A stretch of 64,000 nucleotides of DNA from Diabrotica undecimpunctata (Eukaryota > Arthropoda > Insecta > Coleoptera > Chrysomelidae), in the NCBI RefSeq assembly GCF_040954645.1, contig NC_092805.1, positions 22,098,741-22,162,740 of the forward strand, read 5' to 3'. Each line of letters begins with the position of its first letter. Position 1 is the stretch's first letter. The notes under the pieces were generated by a model. It was not told where the DNA came from. It saw only the letters and a list, made by a program, of their open reading frames with translations, and made no database searches. Of this stretch, positions 9,616-24,600 are shown piece by piece. The position numbers and the translations under genes are program-made.

Positions 9616-12600
9616 TATGTGGGGGGGGGGGGTTAGTGCTTAAATTTAAGTTTGTGGTGTTGCCACCGTTGTCCCTCGGAAGGGGGGCAAAAGGTTTTCA
9701 CGCTGTATTTCGTAAATTAGCAACTCTACAGAACCTTTTATAAAGTATTATTACCAGAAATTGCCAGAAGAATAAGGTTAGCATGGGCAGGATTTGGAAA
9801 ACTGAGTTGGATCTTGAAAAGCACTAAAATAGAACAATATTTGAAAACCAGAATTTACGATCAGTGTATTCTCTCTATACTCACGTATGGTTCACAGACG
9901 TGGACACTCACCAAGTCTACTACGGATAAAATAGAAAAAGCACAAAGAGTGATGGAAAGATCAATGCTCGGGGTGAGACTTATAGACAAAAAAAACAAAC
10001 AAATGGATTAGAAGCAAAACCAAAGTAAAAGACGCAGGAGCAAAATAGAAAACACTGGATTGATTTGGGGGAGGCCTATGTCCAAAGTTGGATTACTTAA
10101 GGCTGAAGAAGACAGAAATTTTTTATAAAGTATTATTTGTAGCAAATTAAATTTACTACAACTTTATTTGTATTACTTTTTATCGGAAAACTGAAAATAA
10201 ACAATTTATAAACAAAAATAACTAAAAATTTTTCAACAAATTTTCTTTTCGGCCTTATAACTTGTTTTCTGGGCATTTTAAAATAAAATGACAGCAGAGC
10301 AATATTATAGAGGGTTTTTCATAGAGTAATTTTCACTACATATTTGTTTAATTTCATTAATTTCTCTGGATTTTACATAGATTTTTAAACCTTATATAGT
10401 TTTTTTTGGAGACCAAAATTTTAATCCCATCCCCCTTCATTTATTTTTCCAGTGGTAATTTCTCAGAAGCCATTGAAGAAAGAGAAATTTTTTTTTATGA
10501 ACGCTTTTGGCTTTTCCAACGTCATTGCAGTAATTGGGTTCACCTTGGACTAGAACATTTTTGTCTTTTTTGTAAAAAATAAACCACTTTGACTTATTAA
10601 ATTCAAAATGCCATGAACTAGGCAGCTTAATAATTCGTTTTATTTGTGTTCTCCAATCAAACACATCCCAATCTATACCGATTTTTCGTACAATGGAATG
10701 CTTTCTGATTAAATCGTCGTAGCCACCAATTTCCACAATAACAGGCATTTTTTTTAATGTTTTTTTCTATGAGACCGAAGATGCGATTACGCGGAATAGG
10801 GAAATGACCGACAATCGGAAAAATTAATTAAATTTGTTTAATATGTTCGGCGATTCTTCTAGAAGCCAGTAAGCCAATATTGTTATTATATTCGTATTTT
10901 TGTTTTGTCCGCCGCAACCATCAGCGAACAAACGTACTGTTTCTGTCCTGACATCAAAATCAAAATTCCGTATTGTATTAGAATATTTTCGAGAGTCAAT
11001 TTCTGTGCACACGTAAGAAAACACATTTGTTGTTCTTAGTTTATCAGTAGAAGTTCCAGTAACAACAACAGCTGAAATTTGCTGCTTGATCAGGCAGTCT
11101 AAGCAGTGCCAAGTTTTTTTGGCCGTCGATGAAAAGTAAGTGAGTTTTATTGATTAGAATAGGCTTCCCTGATAAGTTTGCACAAAATTTTGTGAGACTC
11201 ATTCTAGCAAATAATTCTTTCTCAGAGCGCCTTTTAAAAATCCCCGCGACCGTCACAATATCGCCTATTGCCATGAAATACTCAGATACATGTAACAAGT
11301 GGGACAAAACTTAAACTTTCTGAATGTAATCTACTGAAAAAAAAAACCTAAGTGGAGAAACATCTTAGATTAGGCCAAAAATGATAACGGTTTGTCCATG
11401 ATTTCTATTTAGGTAATAATGAAGGTGATGATAATTACTATTTCTGCAGAATCATTTAAAATTCGCTTTCGATAATGAACTTGTTGTTTAAACATTCCGA
11501 TTTAGTGATAAAATTAGTAATTTGCAAAACTAGTCTTTAATCCGTAATTTATATATGAATATGTCTCGATTAATTATTTTTTATAACTCGTGTAAGTATT
11601 CACTAACATTTGATTTTTCTTAGGTAAATCTACAAGAACATTACGGTTTAATAAAATACAATACCAAGATTCTTACACCACAATCAGTATGCGACTATAT
11701 AGACGAAATGGGCTTCGAAGCATCACTTCCACTTTTGGAAAAACAACAAAAAGAGGATAAACATTCTTGTATTGTGGAAATCAAGGGTATGACATGTAAT
11801 TCATGCGTACAAAGTATAGAAGGTATGATTTAATTTAAAATAATATATGTAAATTGAGCTTTTCTTTATTTACTTTTCTTAAATAGTATAGTAACCGGCA
11901 AAAAAGGCTCTATTCTGAAATATTTCACATACACTTCTAAATATCTTATATATTTTATATTTATTTAGTAATTTGATATAATACTTGATTTGTCTTTTCA
12001 TCATCGTCCAGCCTCAAGAGTCCACTGCTGAACATAGGCATCTTCCTCATGTTTCCAACCCCGTCTATCTTGCGCCGCTTTTATCCAGTTTTTATTGAGT
12101 CTTCTTAAATCGTCAGTCCATCTTGTAGGTGGTCGACCGACGCTTCTCTTGTCTTCCCTTGGCCTCCATTCCAATAACCTCTTTGTCCATCGCCCATCTG
12201 TCATTCTGGCTATGTGTCCTGCCCATCTCCATTTTAGTCTGGCTATCTTCTCGATGATGTCAGTCACTCCGGTTCTTCTCCTGATGTCTCCGTTGGTTAT
12301 TCTGTCTCGCAGAGTTATTCCTAACATGGACCGCTCCATTCTTCTCTGCGTGACTCTCAGTTTGGTAGCTGCTGCTTTTGTTAAGGTAAGTGTTTCTGCT
12401 CCGTACGTCAAGACTGGGAGGACGCACTGATCAAATACCTTTCTCTTTAGGCATGTGGGCAGCTCACTTTTAAAAGTTTCTCTCAGTTTTCCAAATGCTG
12501 CCCACCCAAGGCCGATTCTTCTCTTCAGTTCATGAGTCTGGTTATCCCTGCCAATTATAATTTCATGTCCCAGGTATTTATATCTATCTACGAGTTCTAT

Positions 12601-15600
12601 TTCTTTCCCACCAATACTGATGTTCTGGTTGGGTACCAAATGTCTTTTATTAGTTTTGAAATGTATCATGTCCGATAGCTTCTATGTATCCACTGTTCAT
12701 TTTCCTTGTATTCATCACGCTTTTTCGTCCTAATGCTATGAATTCCGGCACCTATTTCCCACCTATATGTGTTCAAGGCATTGTTTTTGTTAGTTCTCTT
12801 CTATTCGTAGTATCGAGGAATTTTTTGAGGACAGTTGCGCCAATTGATAGCTTTGTTATTATGGAAATTTTATAATTAGTATTTTAATGTATTTTGTACT
12901 TTGTTTGTACTGTCTCATGTTGTGTTTTATAAATGTTGAAATAAATGTGTTATAAATGTGTAAACTTTTTTTTTATGACAATAAATTTTTCTCTCCCTTT
13001 CTCTATATTCATCGCTTGTTCTATTTCATCGTTCTCCGTGGTTCCTTCTTAGTTCTATAGGTATCCATGTAAATGTTCTGTGCGGCCACCTTCGTCCGTC
13101 CGCATCAAATATCCAACCACTTCTCAGTATTCGTTTAATACTGTATGCTGAGCATCCATTTTGTCTCTGATATTCTTGTTTGTCACTCTATCTCGTCTAG
13201 TAATTCTAGCATTTAGTTCTTATTCCGTCAAGTCCATCTCTATAGTGTTAATTTTTCTTTTTATTTCAGTATTCGTTGTCTAAACTTCACATCTGCACTA
13301 CAAGATCGATTCAACAATACTCTTTCCAATTCTTCTATATGTTTAACTTCTTTTCTTATGTCTTTAACCCACCATACTTTATTCAAACAGCCAATTAATT
13401 TCTTACTTTGCTCTACTCTTATTTTTATCGCTGCCTAGGACAGGAATATTAATAAAACAATTAAAATATTTAAAATTACTAAAAATGTCGTTTTTTTTCC
13501 TTGCTTATAACTTTAAAACGATTAATTTTGTAGCAAACTACTGAAGATGGAATATTTATTCTTAAAATTTTCTGTAATTTATCCCGAAAGGGTCCTTTTA
13601 AATAAATATACCTTTTATAAAGGATTTTTTAATAAAAATTGTTTTTAATTATTCTGTTGTATAATCTTCTAATTTGGTACATATAGACCCATAATTGGAA
13701 GTATAATCTTTTTTCCCTTGATTCAATTGTTTCCTTACTAAAGTTGGATACTTCTTTTTCTTCAGGTTCCTTCTCCTATCGGAGGTTGGAAATCATCATC
13801 GCTATTTTAATTTTATTGGCCGCGCTTCTGAATAATTCTAATGAGCTGCAACCGAACCACTCTCTCAAATTTCTTACCCAGGATATTTTGCGTCGTCCTG
13901 GGTTTCTCTTCCTTTGTATCTTCCGTTGCATAATTAATCTAAGTAATACGTACTTCTCGCCCCTCATTATATGACCCAGATATTAAATCTTTCTAATTTT
14001 AACAGTTTTTATGACTTCACATTCTTTCTTCATTCTTTGTAACACCTCTATATTAGTTGCTTTTTCAGTCCACGTTATTCTGTGGATTCTCCTGTAGCAC
14101 CACATCTCAAAGGAGTTTAATTTTTTGATTTCAGACTGTTTTATTGTCCACGCTTCCATGCCGTATAGTAAAGTAGAAAAAACGTAACAACGTAGCATTC
14201 TTGTGCGGATCTGTAGATTAAGGTTACGGTTGCAAAGTAAGTTCTTCAATTTTATGAACGTGTTTCTTGCCATTTCTATTCTAGATATGATTTCTTTTGT
14301 TTGATCTCCATCTTCGGTTAGCTACGTTCCTAAATATTTATATGTTGTTACTCTTTCGATCGTTGTATTATTGATGACCAGCTTATCTACATTTTGTGGT
14401 TTTTTTGAGAATATCATTGATTTCGTTGTCTTGAGATTCATTTGCAGTCCGTACCTTTCACATGCATTGTATACATGTTATATTATGTACTGTAGATCTT
14501 CCATGTCACTTGCAAATATGACCGTATCGTCCGCATATCCATTATTATTAATGCTATTTCCGTTGACCAAAATACCTTCCACAATATCCAATAAAGCTTC
14601 TTGAAATATCACTTCACTGTAGACGTTGAATAAGAGTGGTGAAAGTATGCACCCTTGTCGAACTCCTCTAAGTATACTTACTTCCTCTGTCAGTTCTCCG
14701 TCGACCCTTATTCTTGCTTTCTGATTTTGATACAGATTCGATATAATTTGTAGATCTCTACTATCTATGTTTTTTGTCTTAAGAATACTTAAAAGCTTTT
14801 CATGTTGAACTCTGTCAAAAGCTTTTTTCAAAGTCTATGAAGCAAGCATATATGTCCTGATTCATATCCAGACATCGTTGTGTCAGAACATTGACTCCGA
14901 ATAATGCTTCTCTAGTTCCTAGACCCTTTCTAAAACCCATCTGTGAATCACTTATTTCTTGTTCTAATTTCATGTGGATTCTGTTATGTATGATTTTAAG
15001 GAAGGTTTTCAATGTGTGGCTCATTAATGCAATTGTCCGATAGTCATTGCAATCTTTACCATTTGTGATTTTTGTAATCGTTACAAAAGTTGAGAGAAGC
15101 CATTCTTTGGGTATGTGTCCCGTCTTGTATATGGAGTTAAAAAGCTCTACCAAGACATTAATATTATCTTCATCAATTATCTTCAATAGTTCAATTGGTA
15201 TATTATCAGGTCCTGGAGCTTTTCTACCTTTTGTGTGTTTTATGGCATAAATAACTTCCTCTTTCATTATTTCTGGTCCCGTGATTTCTCCGTCAACTTC
15301 TAATTGTTCTGCTTTTTGGTCATAAAATAGGTGTTCAATGTATTCTTTCCATCTACGTAATTTGTCTTGCGTTTCAGTTATAGTGGTTGTATAGTATAAG
15401 TTGGATACTAGTCATCTGCTAAACTTTCTAACTAGGTTGACCAGGTTTTTCTGTAGGAGTTGTCTGCCTGATCCTATAATTTGCATCTTTACTTTTGCAA
15501 AGTTGCAAAATTGCAACTTTTTTCTAAAGGCATCTACATGTTTTAGGAATGCTATCAACAAAGGAAGGCATACAAAAAATTCAAGTAGATTTGCACAAAG

Positions 15601-18600
15601 GAGAGGGCTATGTTGAATTCCAGCCTAGTAAAGCAACACCTGAACAAATAGCAGAAATGATAGAAGATATGGGCTTTGAAGCGTACATTAAGTCTATTAA
15701 TGATAAGAGTGTAGAGAAAAATATAATAACCAGTTCGAAATCTAGTAAGGCATCCACTAGCCGTGGGGTCGACGAATTATCCAAGTCTAATTTATCGAGG
15801 TGTTATTTGCAAGTAAAAGGAATGACGTGTGCTTCGTGTGTAGCTGCTATTGAAAAACATGTTTTAAAGATACCCGGTAAGTTCTTTTAATTATAATGCC
15901 AATACCCGGTAATATAATCGCTCTGGCCAGTCTTTGCACTAACGCTATCATTAAAATTTTACGAATCAAATCAAAATGTTTAATTCAAACGTATTTCGTC
16001 GATTAATAGATAAACAAGAATGCTTTTATTTTGTCAATATTAAAACTTAAAATTACTAGTACCAGACACATCACACATATTGTTGTATTTGTTAATTGCA
16101 GTCTATTGTGGACGAACAAATGGCTCAATTTAATGTTTTTCGGGTCTTTGAGACATGATAATTGTTCGCATTATACATCTATTTCTAGTGCTGATATTGA
16201 TGCAATCAATTTGTATGAAATTTTTCCTTACCTATTTGCATTTACAGGTGTTGACAAAATTGTGATATCATTACTCGGCGCTCGAGCTGATATCAAATAC
16301 AATCCAACGGAGGTGAGTCCGCCAGATATAGCTACTTCCATTACAGACCTGGGCTTCCCTTCTACAGTTATACAACAGTCCGATTTAGACGAAGCTGAAG
16401 TTGACATAGAAATCACTGGAATGACATGTGCTAGTTGTGTTCATAAAATTGAAACGAATGTAATGAAACTTCCAGGTTTGAACAGTGCCAAAGTTGCTTT
16501 GCCAACGAAAAGAGGAAAGTTCAGGTATAACCCTGAAATAACCGGACCGAGGTAAGTTTTACTACCTAAAATCAAGACATGAAAATGTATATTTTATTCT
16601 CAATTATTTCCTTATGTTTTTGAGTTATTTCTCTATGCAAACAGACTGACTCTTGTTCTAAAACCATTTTCTTGGGAATTTGTAGTATTGTTTATTATCT
16701 TCAACGTGAATTAACCATAATTTAAATTTAAAATATATTTGTTTTAACATTTCGATAAAAATTTATTTAATTTGTTTAATTACTATATTTATCATTTGTA
16801 TTCACATCATCATCATATAACGGGGGTCCTACGGCGATTGCCGCTTCCCGCATTTCAGCCTCCATCTTTTCCTATCTCTCCAATCTCCCTCTTCTAAGCC
16901 TCTAGATTGCATTGTTTTTGTAATTTCTCTTCTCCAGGAATTTGGTGGTGTTCCTTCTTTCTGGCGGAACATACATTAAGGCTTTCTTTGGCCACCGCTC
17001 CTCCTCCATTCTCATCACGTGACCATACCATTGTAATTGCCTTCCTTGTATTCTATCTGAAAGAATATCTCTAATTCCTGTACGGTTTCGTATTTCCTCA
17101 TTCCTGATTCTTTCCATTCTCGATACTCGACATGACCTTCTAAGATAATCCATTTCCACAACGTCTACTTTATCTCGTTCATTCTTTGTCATCGTCCAAC
17201 ATTCGGCACCATATGTGGTAATTGGTTCTACAATTGCTCTGTATACGCGAAGTTTGGTATGCATCTTTATTTTATTAGACCTCAGTAATGAATTCAGTAT
17301 TCGGATTTTTTCCCTTGGGTTATTCGGTTTTGTACATCTATCTTAACTCTGCCATCTGCTGATATGATGCTTCCTAGATATTTATACTTGTTGCAGCCTT
17401 TTATGACTGCCCTTTCAAGCCTCAAGCCATTTGTATTCAAATTGTCTCATATTTCTTTCCTCCAAAAGTAGCAGACTCTACTACACTGAACACTTCTGGG
17501 TCCATACTTGAGTTTAATATCACAAAAACTTTGTTAATCGTGGACTGTATTAATCCTACCATATTCAAATATGGTAACAACTGAAATATAACGATTATCT
17601 TATTTGTATTGATTTTACCAGAGTAACATTTGTCATAAAATCTTAATTTGTATTCTTTTTAGAAACATCATAGAAGCTATTAAAACATTGGGATTCGAAG
17701 CTCAACTATTTTTGAGGGAGAACGCCAACGGTGATTATTTACAACATAAAGAGGAGATCAGGAAATGGAAGAGGAGTTTCCTGTTTTCCTTAGCTTTCGG
17801 TGCACCTTGTATGGTTGCCATGATGTACTTCATGATTAAAATGTCCTCCGGAACTATGCCACACGACGAAATGTGCTGTGTAGTACCAGGTATGAACTCA
17901 TTTTATTTAATGTCGCCAAGAAATTTCATGTGACACCAACAATATCCGAGTGACGTCACTTGGGGATTCTTTTTTCGGGGCAGATGCTTAAATGCTTTCA
18001 ACAAAAAAAAATGTATGGTTGGCAACAACACGGCAACAAAATTTTGTAGATCTGCTAACAGATGGCGCCAGTGTTAAATATATTAACTAATTGCATTATA
18101 TTTTAAAACTGTTTTGTGTTTTAACATTATTTTTCCGATTTACGAGTGTGTTTAATACATATTTTGAATAATCTCGTATATATTAGGTTATTTATAACAT
18201 TTTAATGAATATACTGTTATTGTAATAATTATTTTAAATTTTAACTGTTTATTTTTAGGTCTCTCTATGGAAAACCTCATCCTCTGGACCCTCTCCACCC
18301 CTGTTCTAATATTCGGAGGCAGACATTTCTTCATACAAGCTTATAAAGCTCTGAAACACAAAACGGCGAACATGGACGTACTTATTGCGATGGCGACTTC
18401 GATTTCTTATGCTTACAGCGTTTGCGTGGTGATAGCAGCTATGATATTACAACAACACAGTTCTCCACAAACGTTTTTCGATACTCCTCCTATGCTGCTG
18501 GTTTTTATCAGTCTGGGACGTTGGTTGGAACATATAGCTAAAGGAAAAACGTCTGAAGCATTAAGTCGGTAAGAAACTTTTGTTACAAAATGTCACTTCT

Positions 18601-21600
18601 AAAAGGAGCTGCAGTATTAATTTACAAAACTTTATGGATCGAAATATAATAAGAGGTCTTCTAACATAGAACTGCTCAATGCTCTAGCTATCATAGTTTT
18701 TGTTAGTTTCTTGGAACCAACAATAAAACCCTCTAGCTTTATAATTTTCTCCCAAAATACTTATAATATTTAATTCGAATCCGTCATAAGTTTTTACGTA
18801 TCTGTGGCAGTTTTGGCTTCATGAATTCTTAGTCAGGCACAAGCAAATTAACCACGATCTTTATTTCGATTCAGTATACATACTAAAACAACTTTTTTTT
18901 AGGTTGTTGTCTTTAAAAGCTACTGAAGCTGTGATAATTACTTTAGGACAGAAGGGAGAAATTTTGACAGAAGAACAAGTAAATGTGGATCTGGTACAGA
19001 GGGGAGACATTTTGAAAGTGGTACCAGGTTCAAAAGTTCCTGTAGATGGAAAAGTGTTACAGGTAAGACATTTTCTTTTTTAATCAAGTCAATCCACAGA
19101 TAGTTGTTTTGTATAAACAAGAAACCTCAACTATTACAACTTAAATAACTAGGACAGTATAAAGCTCCAAGAGAGACTGGTTCAACGGATTGGACTCTTA
19201 TAGACCAGAAATTTTCTTTTAGCAAACGTTTAATGCTATTTTTTTCTTATAGGGCCAATCGATGTGTGACGAGAGTCTTATTACAGGCGAAAGTATGCCC
19301 GTTCCCAAAAAAATCGGCAGTACTGTTATAGGCGGCTCAATAAATCAACATGGTCTTCTCATAGTCGAAGCAACGCACACTGGCGAAGCCACAACTTTAT
19401 CCCAAATAGTTAAACTAGTAGAAGAAGCTCAAACCTCCAAGGCTCCCATTCAACAGTTGGCCGATAAGATAGCTGGTTATTTCGTTCCTACTGTAGTACT
19501 TTTAGCAGTTTTGACGCTGATAATTTGGTCGATAGTGGGTGCTATCGATATCAACTATCTACCTCTGAGTGACATGGAGAAAAAAGGATTTAATAACACG
19601 GAAATTATTTTACAATTTGTTTTTAGATGTGCTCTAAGCGTACTAGCTATTGCATGTCCTTGTGCCCTTGGATTGGCCACACCCACTGCTGTTATGGTTG
19701 GCACAGGTAAGTCTATGAAACGAGATTCATAAAGACAATAAGTGGTGGCTCTCAAAATAAGCAAGAAACGCGAAGTTCACGTTCGCACTAAGAAAATTCA
19801 GTAGATGATGAAAATCTAATTCTCTGTTAATACTCCACATCGTTAGCCTTTCATAACGTTGCTTGAGTATAATGTCAACTAGTGATACAATATGGAAAGT
19901 ACAGTAAAATGATTTAAATTCAGTCCAAAAAATTTTCCATTGCTAAAAAATTTTATCATTTCTTTTTTATTTTAAAGTAGAACTTTATCAACGATAAAAC
20001 TACTTTCCAAGCGAGGCAAAGACAAAGTGAAACTGTATAAATTCGATGAGACAATTCATCTGCACAAAAAGATGAAAACATTAAGGAAGAAAATACACAA
20101 TTTGGGTTTTTGCTGAAGAAAAAAACGGAACAAACTGTCGCATTTTATTGGAAAAGCATGAGACAAATACTACGACTAGATTATTTATGATAGATAATCA
20201 TCTTCACCGATGAGACTTATGTATATGCCAGCTGAGTTAGGGAATGTAATAAGCGTTGAAACTACAGAAGGACTTCGACAATCCCCTTTAAGGTCAAATG
20301 CTCATAATAGTAACGACAATTATTTTGTGTAGAGAATTTATCCAAGATGGAAAGTCGTAAAAGAAAATGGGACTATCAAGATGACATGAATTTTGAAAAT
20401 TATAAATAATGTACAACTGTTCGTGATTTATCACTTAATATACTGGAAGGCAAGGCTCTCATTTTGAATAGTAAAAAAGTATAGATGTATTGATCTGGCC
20501 ATAAATCTTTTCCTTGATTTGAGTCTTCGTGCTGTAAGCTGGTGATCAGGGAGTGAGTTCGTCCCAAATCTGTAGCAACTTCTCTTCTGATATCAGATGA
20601 TGTATACCAACGATAGGGTAATGCTAAGTGATGCAGGTAGAGGCATCCACTAATTATCGTTGCAGATTGCTTGATAATTTCAAACCGTGTTCTTTGAATG
20701 AGAAGAAGCGATCCAAATAACCTCAAGATATTTAGGGGACATACAGCGTTAAAGGGCTTCTCCACACTATTAAAGGTTCAGTTTTACCTGTATTTGGTTT
20801 AAGTTAGTTTGATTGGTTAGGTTGTTATTATTTTTAAGGCTATAGTTAGTACTGTCACCACTTTGACAAAAGTTTCTGCTTGTGTAAGAATAGCTATGTA
20901 CATATATAAAAGTCCTAGTATCTGACGGTATAGATTAGTCGTTGGTGTTGATATTGTGCAGTGTAGGTTAGGTTAGGTTAGATTACACTGCCTTGACAGT
21001 AACATTCTTCTATGTTCCTCATCTGAGTACTTTGGATGAGTTTACTGTGTCCTATGATATCATACAACTTTTAAAACGGCTTCCTGTTCCCTTACTGTTC
21101 CGGGTACGTGTTGTTTTTCATATCCATCTTCGATCTGTTCCACTTCAATGTTTTTTAATAAGTTTTTTGTCGATTCTCGATGAAATTTTATTGAAGATCA
21201 TGCGTTAAACTAGTTTGAATAAGTGACAGAGCAAAGATACCGGTGATACCTTTCGGGATCGTTGTGATCTTTGTCCGGTTTAAGCAAAGAATAGCTTTGG
21301 CTTGTCTACATACTTTGGGTATATGCAGAGCTTGGACACAACTGTTCATCATCTAGAGAAGCCACTCTAATGTTTTCCGTCCAAACTTCTTATCTTCTTG
21401 ATTTATCTGTACGCAGGCCGTCAATACCAGGGGTTTTGTTATTGTTCATAACAATAGCGAATAAAAGCTCGGCATCATTGAAAGGTTCGCTCAACTGAGT
21501 GGATCCATCTTCTCTCATTCTGAGTGTTTCTGTGTTTTTCAATCTCAGCTCTTGGTTGGTAGGCCACTTGGTTTGGTGAGATCTTTGAGAAACTATTAGT

Positions 21601-24600
21601 ATAAGTTACTTTCGGTGGTGTCTATGTTAAGATTCTTCAATAGTTTCCTATCCGGTCTACTGTGGCATGTTCTGGTTTACCAGGAGATTGCACCATTTGG
21701 ATCGTCGTTTTTCTGAGATGCCAGCAAGTAATATTTCTCCAGCTTGGTGAATTTCACAAATAAAAGGGTCTTTATTGTATAGCTTTTGATACCGATTAAG
21801 TAATGGGACAGTGTTTGGAGTTACTTTTAAATTTTTGGAAATAGTTTTCACGATCTTGATGAATTAATCATAGTTTTCAGGTATTGAATGAATTTTACCG
21901 AACCCTTTATGAATGTCCCAGTCAAATTTATCCCAATTTGCTTTTTTTGACATATAATCTCAATTTACATGGTGTTTCTTGCAGTTTTGCCACACCGTTC
22001 AAACTATATTTCCCCATATCGAGCTACATAGGTTCGGAATAATGTTTAATTTTTTTTTTTAATTTAATTTTTTAGCTACTTTAGTTAGACTCTTAAAGTT
22101 ACATCTAAAGTAACTCCCAAATATTTTAGATATTTATTATAATTTACGTGTTTTCAAAACAGATGTTAAGTGTTCTCCATTTTCGACAGACGGTTCCAAT
22201 ATCTTATCAATATTTTGTCAGATTTTATTAGACTTTTTTTAAGGATTTTATTCGATTTAGATTAGATTAACAGTCATGGAAAAACAAATCGAACAGAATA
22301 AGAAACGGCGTCAGAAAGTAACTAACATTAAGGGAAAAATGAAAAGACCGAAACGATTAGACTGAGGAAATAAGCGGAATAAACTGAAAATACCGTCCAG
22401 AATATTACTGCAAATATTGTCCGCAATCGGCAGAAGAAGAATCGGATGACCGCGCAAAAGATGGAGTAACAACCTTTCATAGAGATGTTAATCCGCAGAA
22501 TTGCTTATAAAGAGGAAGAAGAAGAAGATATTGTCCTCTAATACCGTACTTTCAAGATTTGCTGCGTTACCAGCATATTGAATGTTGTTAATCGCTTCAG
22601 TCAACCTTTATTCCCAACTTAATATATTTAGGGGCCTTTCCTTGTGCATTTTTGTCACATACATATTTTATAATTATTGGTACAGAATTTGTGGTTATTA
22701 TAGACAACGTTGTTCTGTTGAATAACTTAAAGAAGTTATATAATTCTGATTATTTTGATTTCTATTACGATCTGCACCAAAGGTTCATGTTTGTCATTAT
22801 CAACTATTCCTTAGTAATTTTTAAGCATATAACAAACCATAAATGTAATATCGGGTCATACTGTGTAGAGAAAACAGTCCATACAACCCTTAAACTAGAA
22901 GTTAAGAACCTTCCATATCTTTATACAAGGGCAGTATCAAAAGTTTTCGGTCTATAAGTGAAATAATGACTTTTTCATTTAAAATGGCGTTTCTTTCCCA
23001 ATTTAATCTTTTTTTTTTTAACTCAATTATTTGTACCCAGTGTTTCCCCAGTTATCAGATCGCCATTTTGACGAATTGTGTTTTGGAAGCCTTAGTGTTT
23101 TCTATTTTTTACATGTAGCTGATCAACAGAATGCGTACACTATACTTCATTATTGTTGTGTTCTTTAGCAGGTATCAATTAAAAGAAATTTCGTGCACTT
23201 TTGTTTTAATGGTAAATTCACACCTCATTCTTTACTACAATTCGAAACGGAAGATCGAAGATCTGTCTTAAAACGCTTCAAATACGCTTCCCATTTGTTT
23301 GTAATTAACATATAATAATTACTGAATTCTTCGTGTAAATGTGAGTTGTTATATTTTCTATTTTAGGGGTGGGCGCAATCAACGGAATCTTAATTAAAGG
23401 TGCAGAACCTTTGGAAAATGCTCATAAAGTCAAAGCAGTGATGTTCGACAAAACTGGTACAATAACAAAAGGTACACTGGAAGTAGCAAAAATCTGGATG
23501 CAGGGTGACAGTCTCAGTCCCTCCGTAGTTCTAGCTGCTGTGGGATCTGCAGAAAGTAACTCGGAACATCCCATAGCTACAGCTATAGTTAAATATGTTA
23601 AAGATGTGTTAGGTAATGTTGATTTTGATGTTTTTGTACTTATTTTTTAATATTTTCCGACAATTTATCTCATTTTATACATATATAATTTATCCATTTC
23701 CAAATGTTAACGTTTAATATAACTGAATAATAAATTGTTGTTTTATGTAGGCACTGAACAAGTTGGCAAATCCACAAACTTCCAGGCAGTACCCGGATGT
23801 GGTATGAAGTGTACCATTTCTCACCTTGCAGATGTACTTAAAAGCAAAGGAGGCAAAGACAATACTGAATTAATTAATTTTACTAATTTGGTCAATGCTG
23901 GTAGCTCCGGAGTGTTCACTGTTAAAGGAGTACAGGTACTACTTTTTTGTCGTTAATGTGTTTTACATCGATAACCACATTTAAATATAAGTTTTTTATA
24001 TAAAATATTTAAATGTCGAGTAAATGACAGGTTACGTGTGACAGTTAAATAACTAAACGATATTAATATACTCGGTTCGCTGATCCCACTCCCAACTGTC
24101 TATAATTGGTTTCAAATGAGTGTAGAGTAATAAATCATGAAGTGTCATAAAATTTGCCTGAATTTCGGTGTCGTCATGGGCGTAGGCAAATGGACGGATG
24201 TCAACTTCGTCGTCAAAAATTGATGTACCTCAAAATATCATATTTTGGATATTTTGTGATAACCAATTTTATTTAATTTTTCGATTAACTTATTCTTCAA
24301 ACTCGTATTCCATTATATGGTCATTAAAGCTAATTACATTTTTATTTATAAAAACAAATTCACTTCCTTACTGAACGAATAAAAGCATTAGAAGAAACTG
24401 ATAAGGGTATGACGCACCTCCTAATATTACTAAGAACTAAAATAAATCAACATGAAGACTAATAACGCGTAATGAGGTTTTACTTACACTTTCATTATAA
24501 TCCCTCTTTTATTTTATTATTATCATTCGACATTCGAGTTAGTAATTGTTGCTACACCAATTAAACGTACAGTAATATTGTGATATAGAAATAGTGAAAA

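Noticed and set aside
9549..9743. Open frame of 64 codons with VCVCVC repeats
   Set aside because: It is the (GT)n tract read in one frame; no protein family.
12001..12669. Uninterrupted 222-codon frame as a host gene
   Set aside because: Its motifs are those of a LINE C-terminal domain; it has no independent start or catalytic part.
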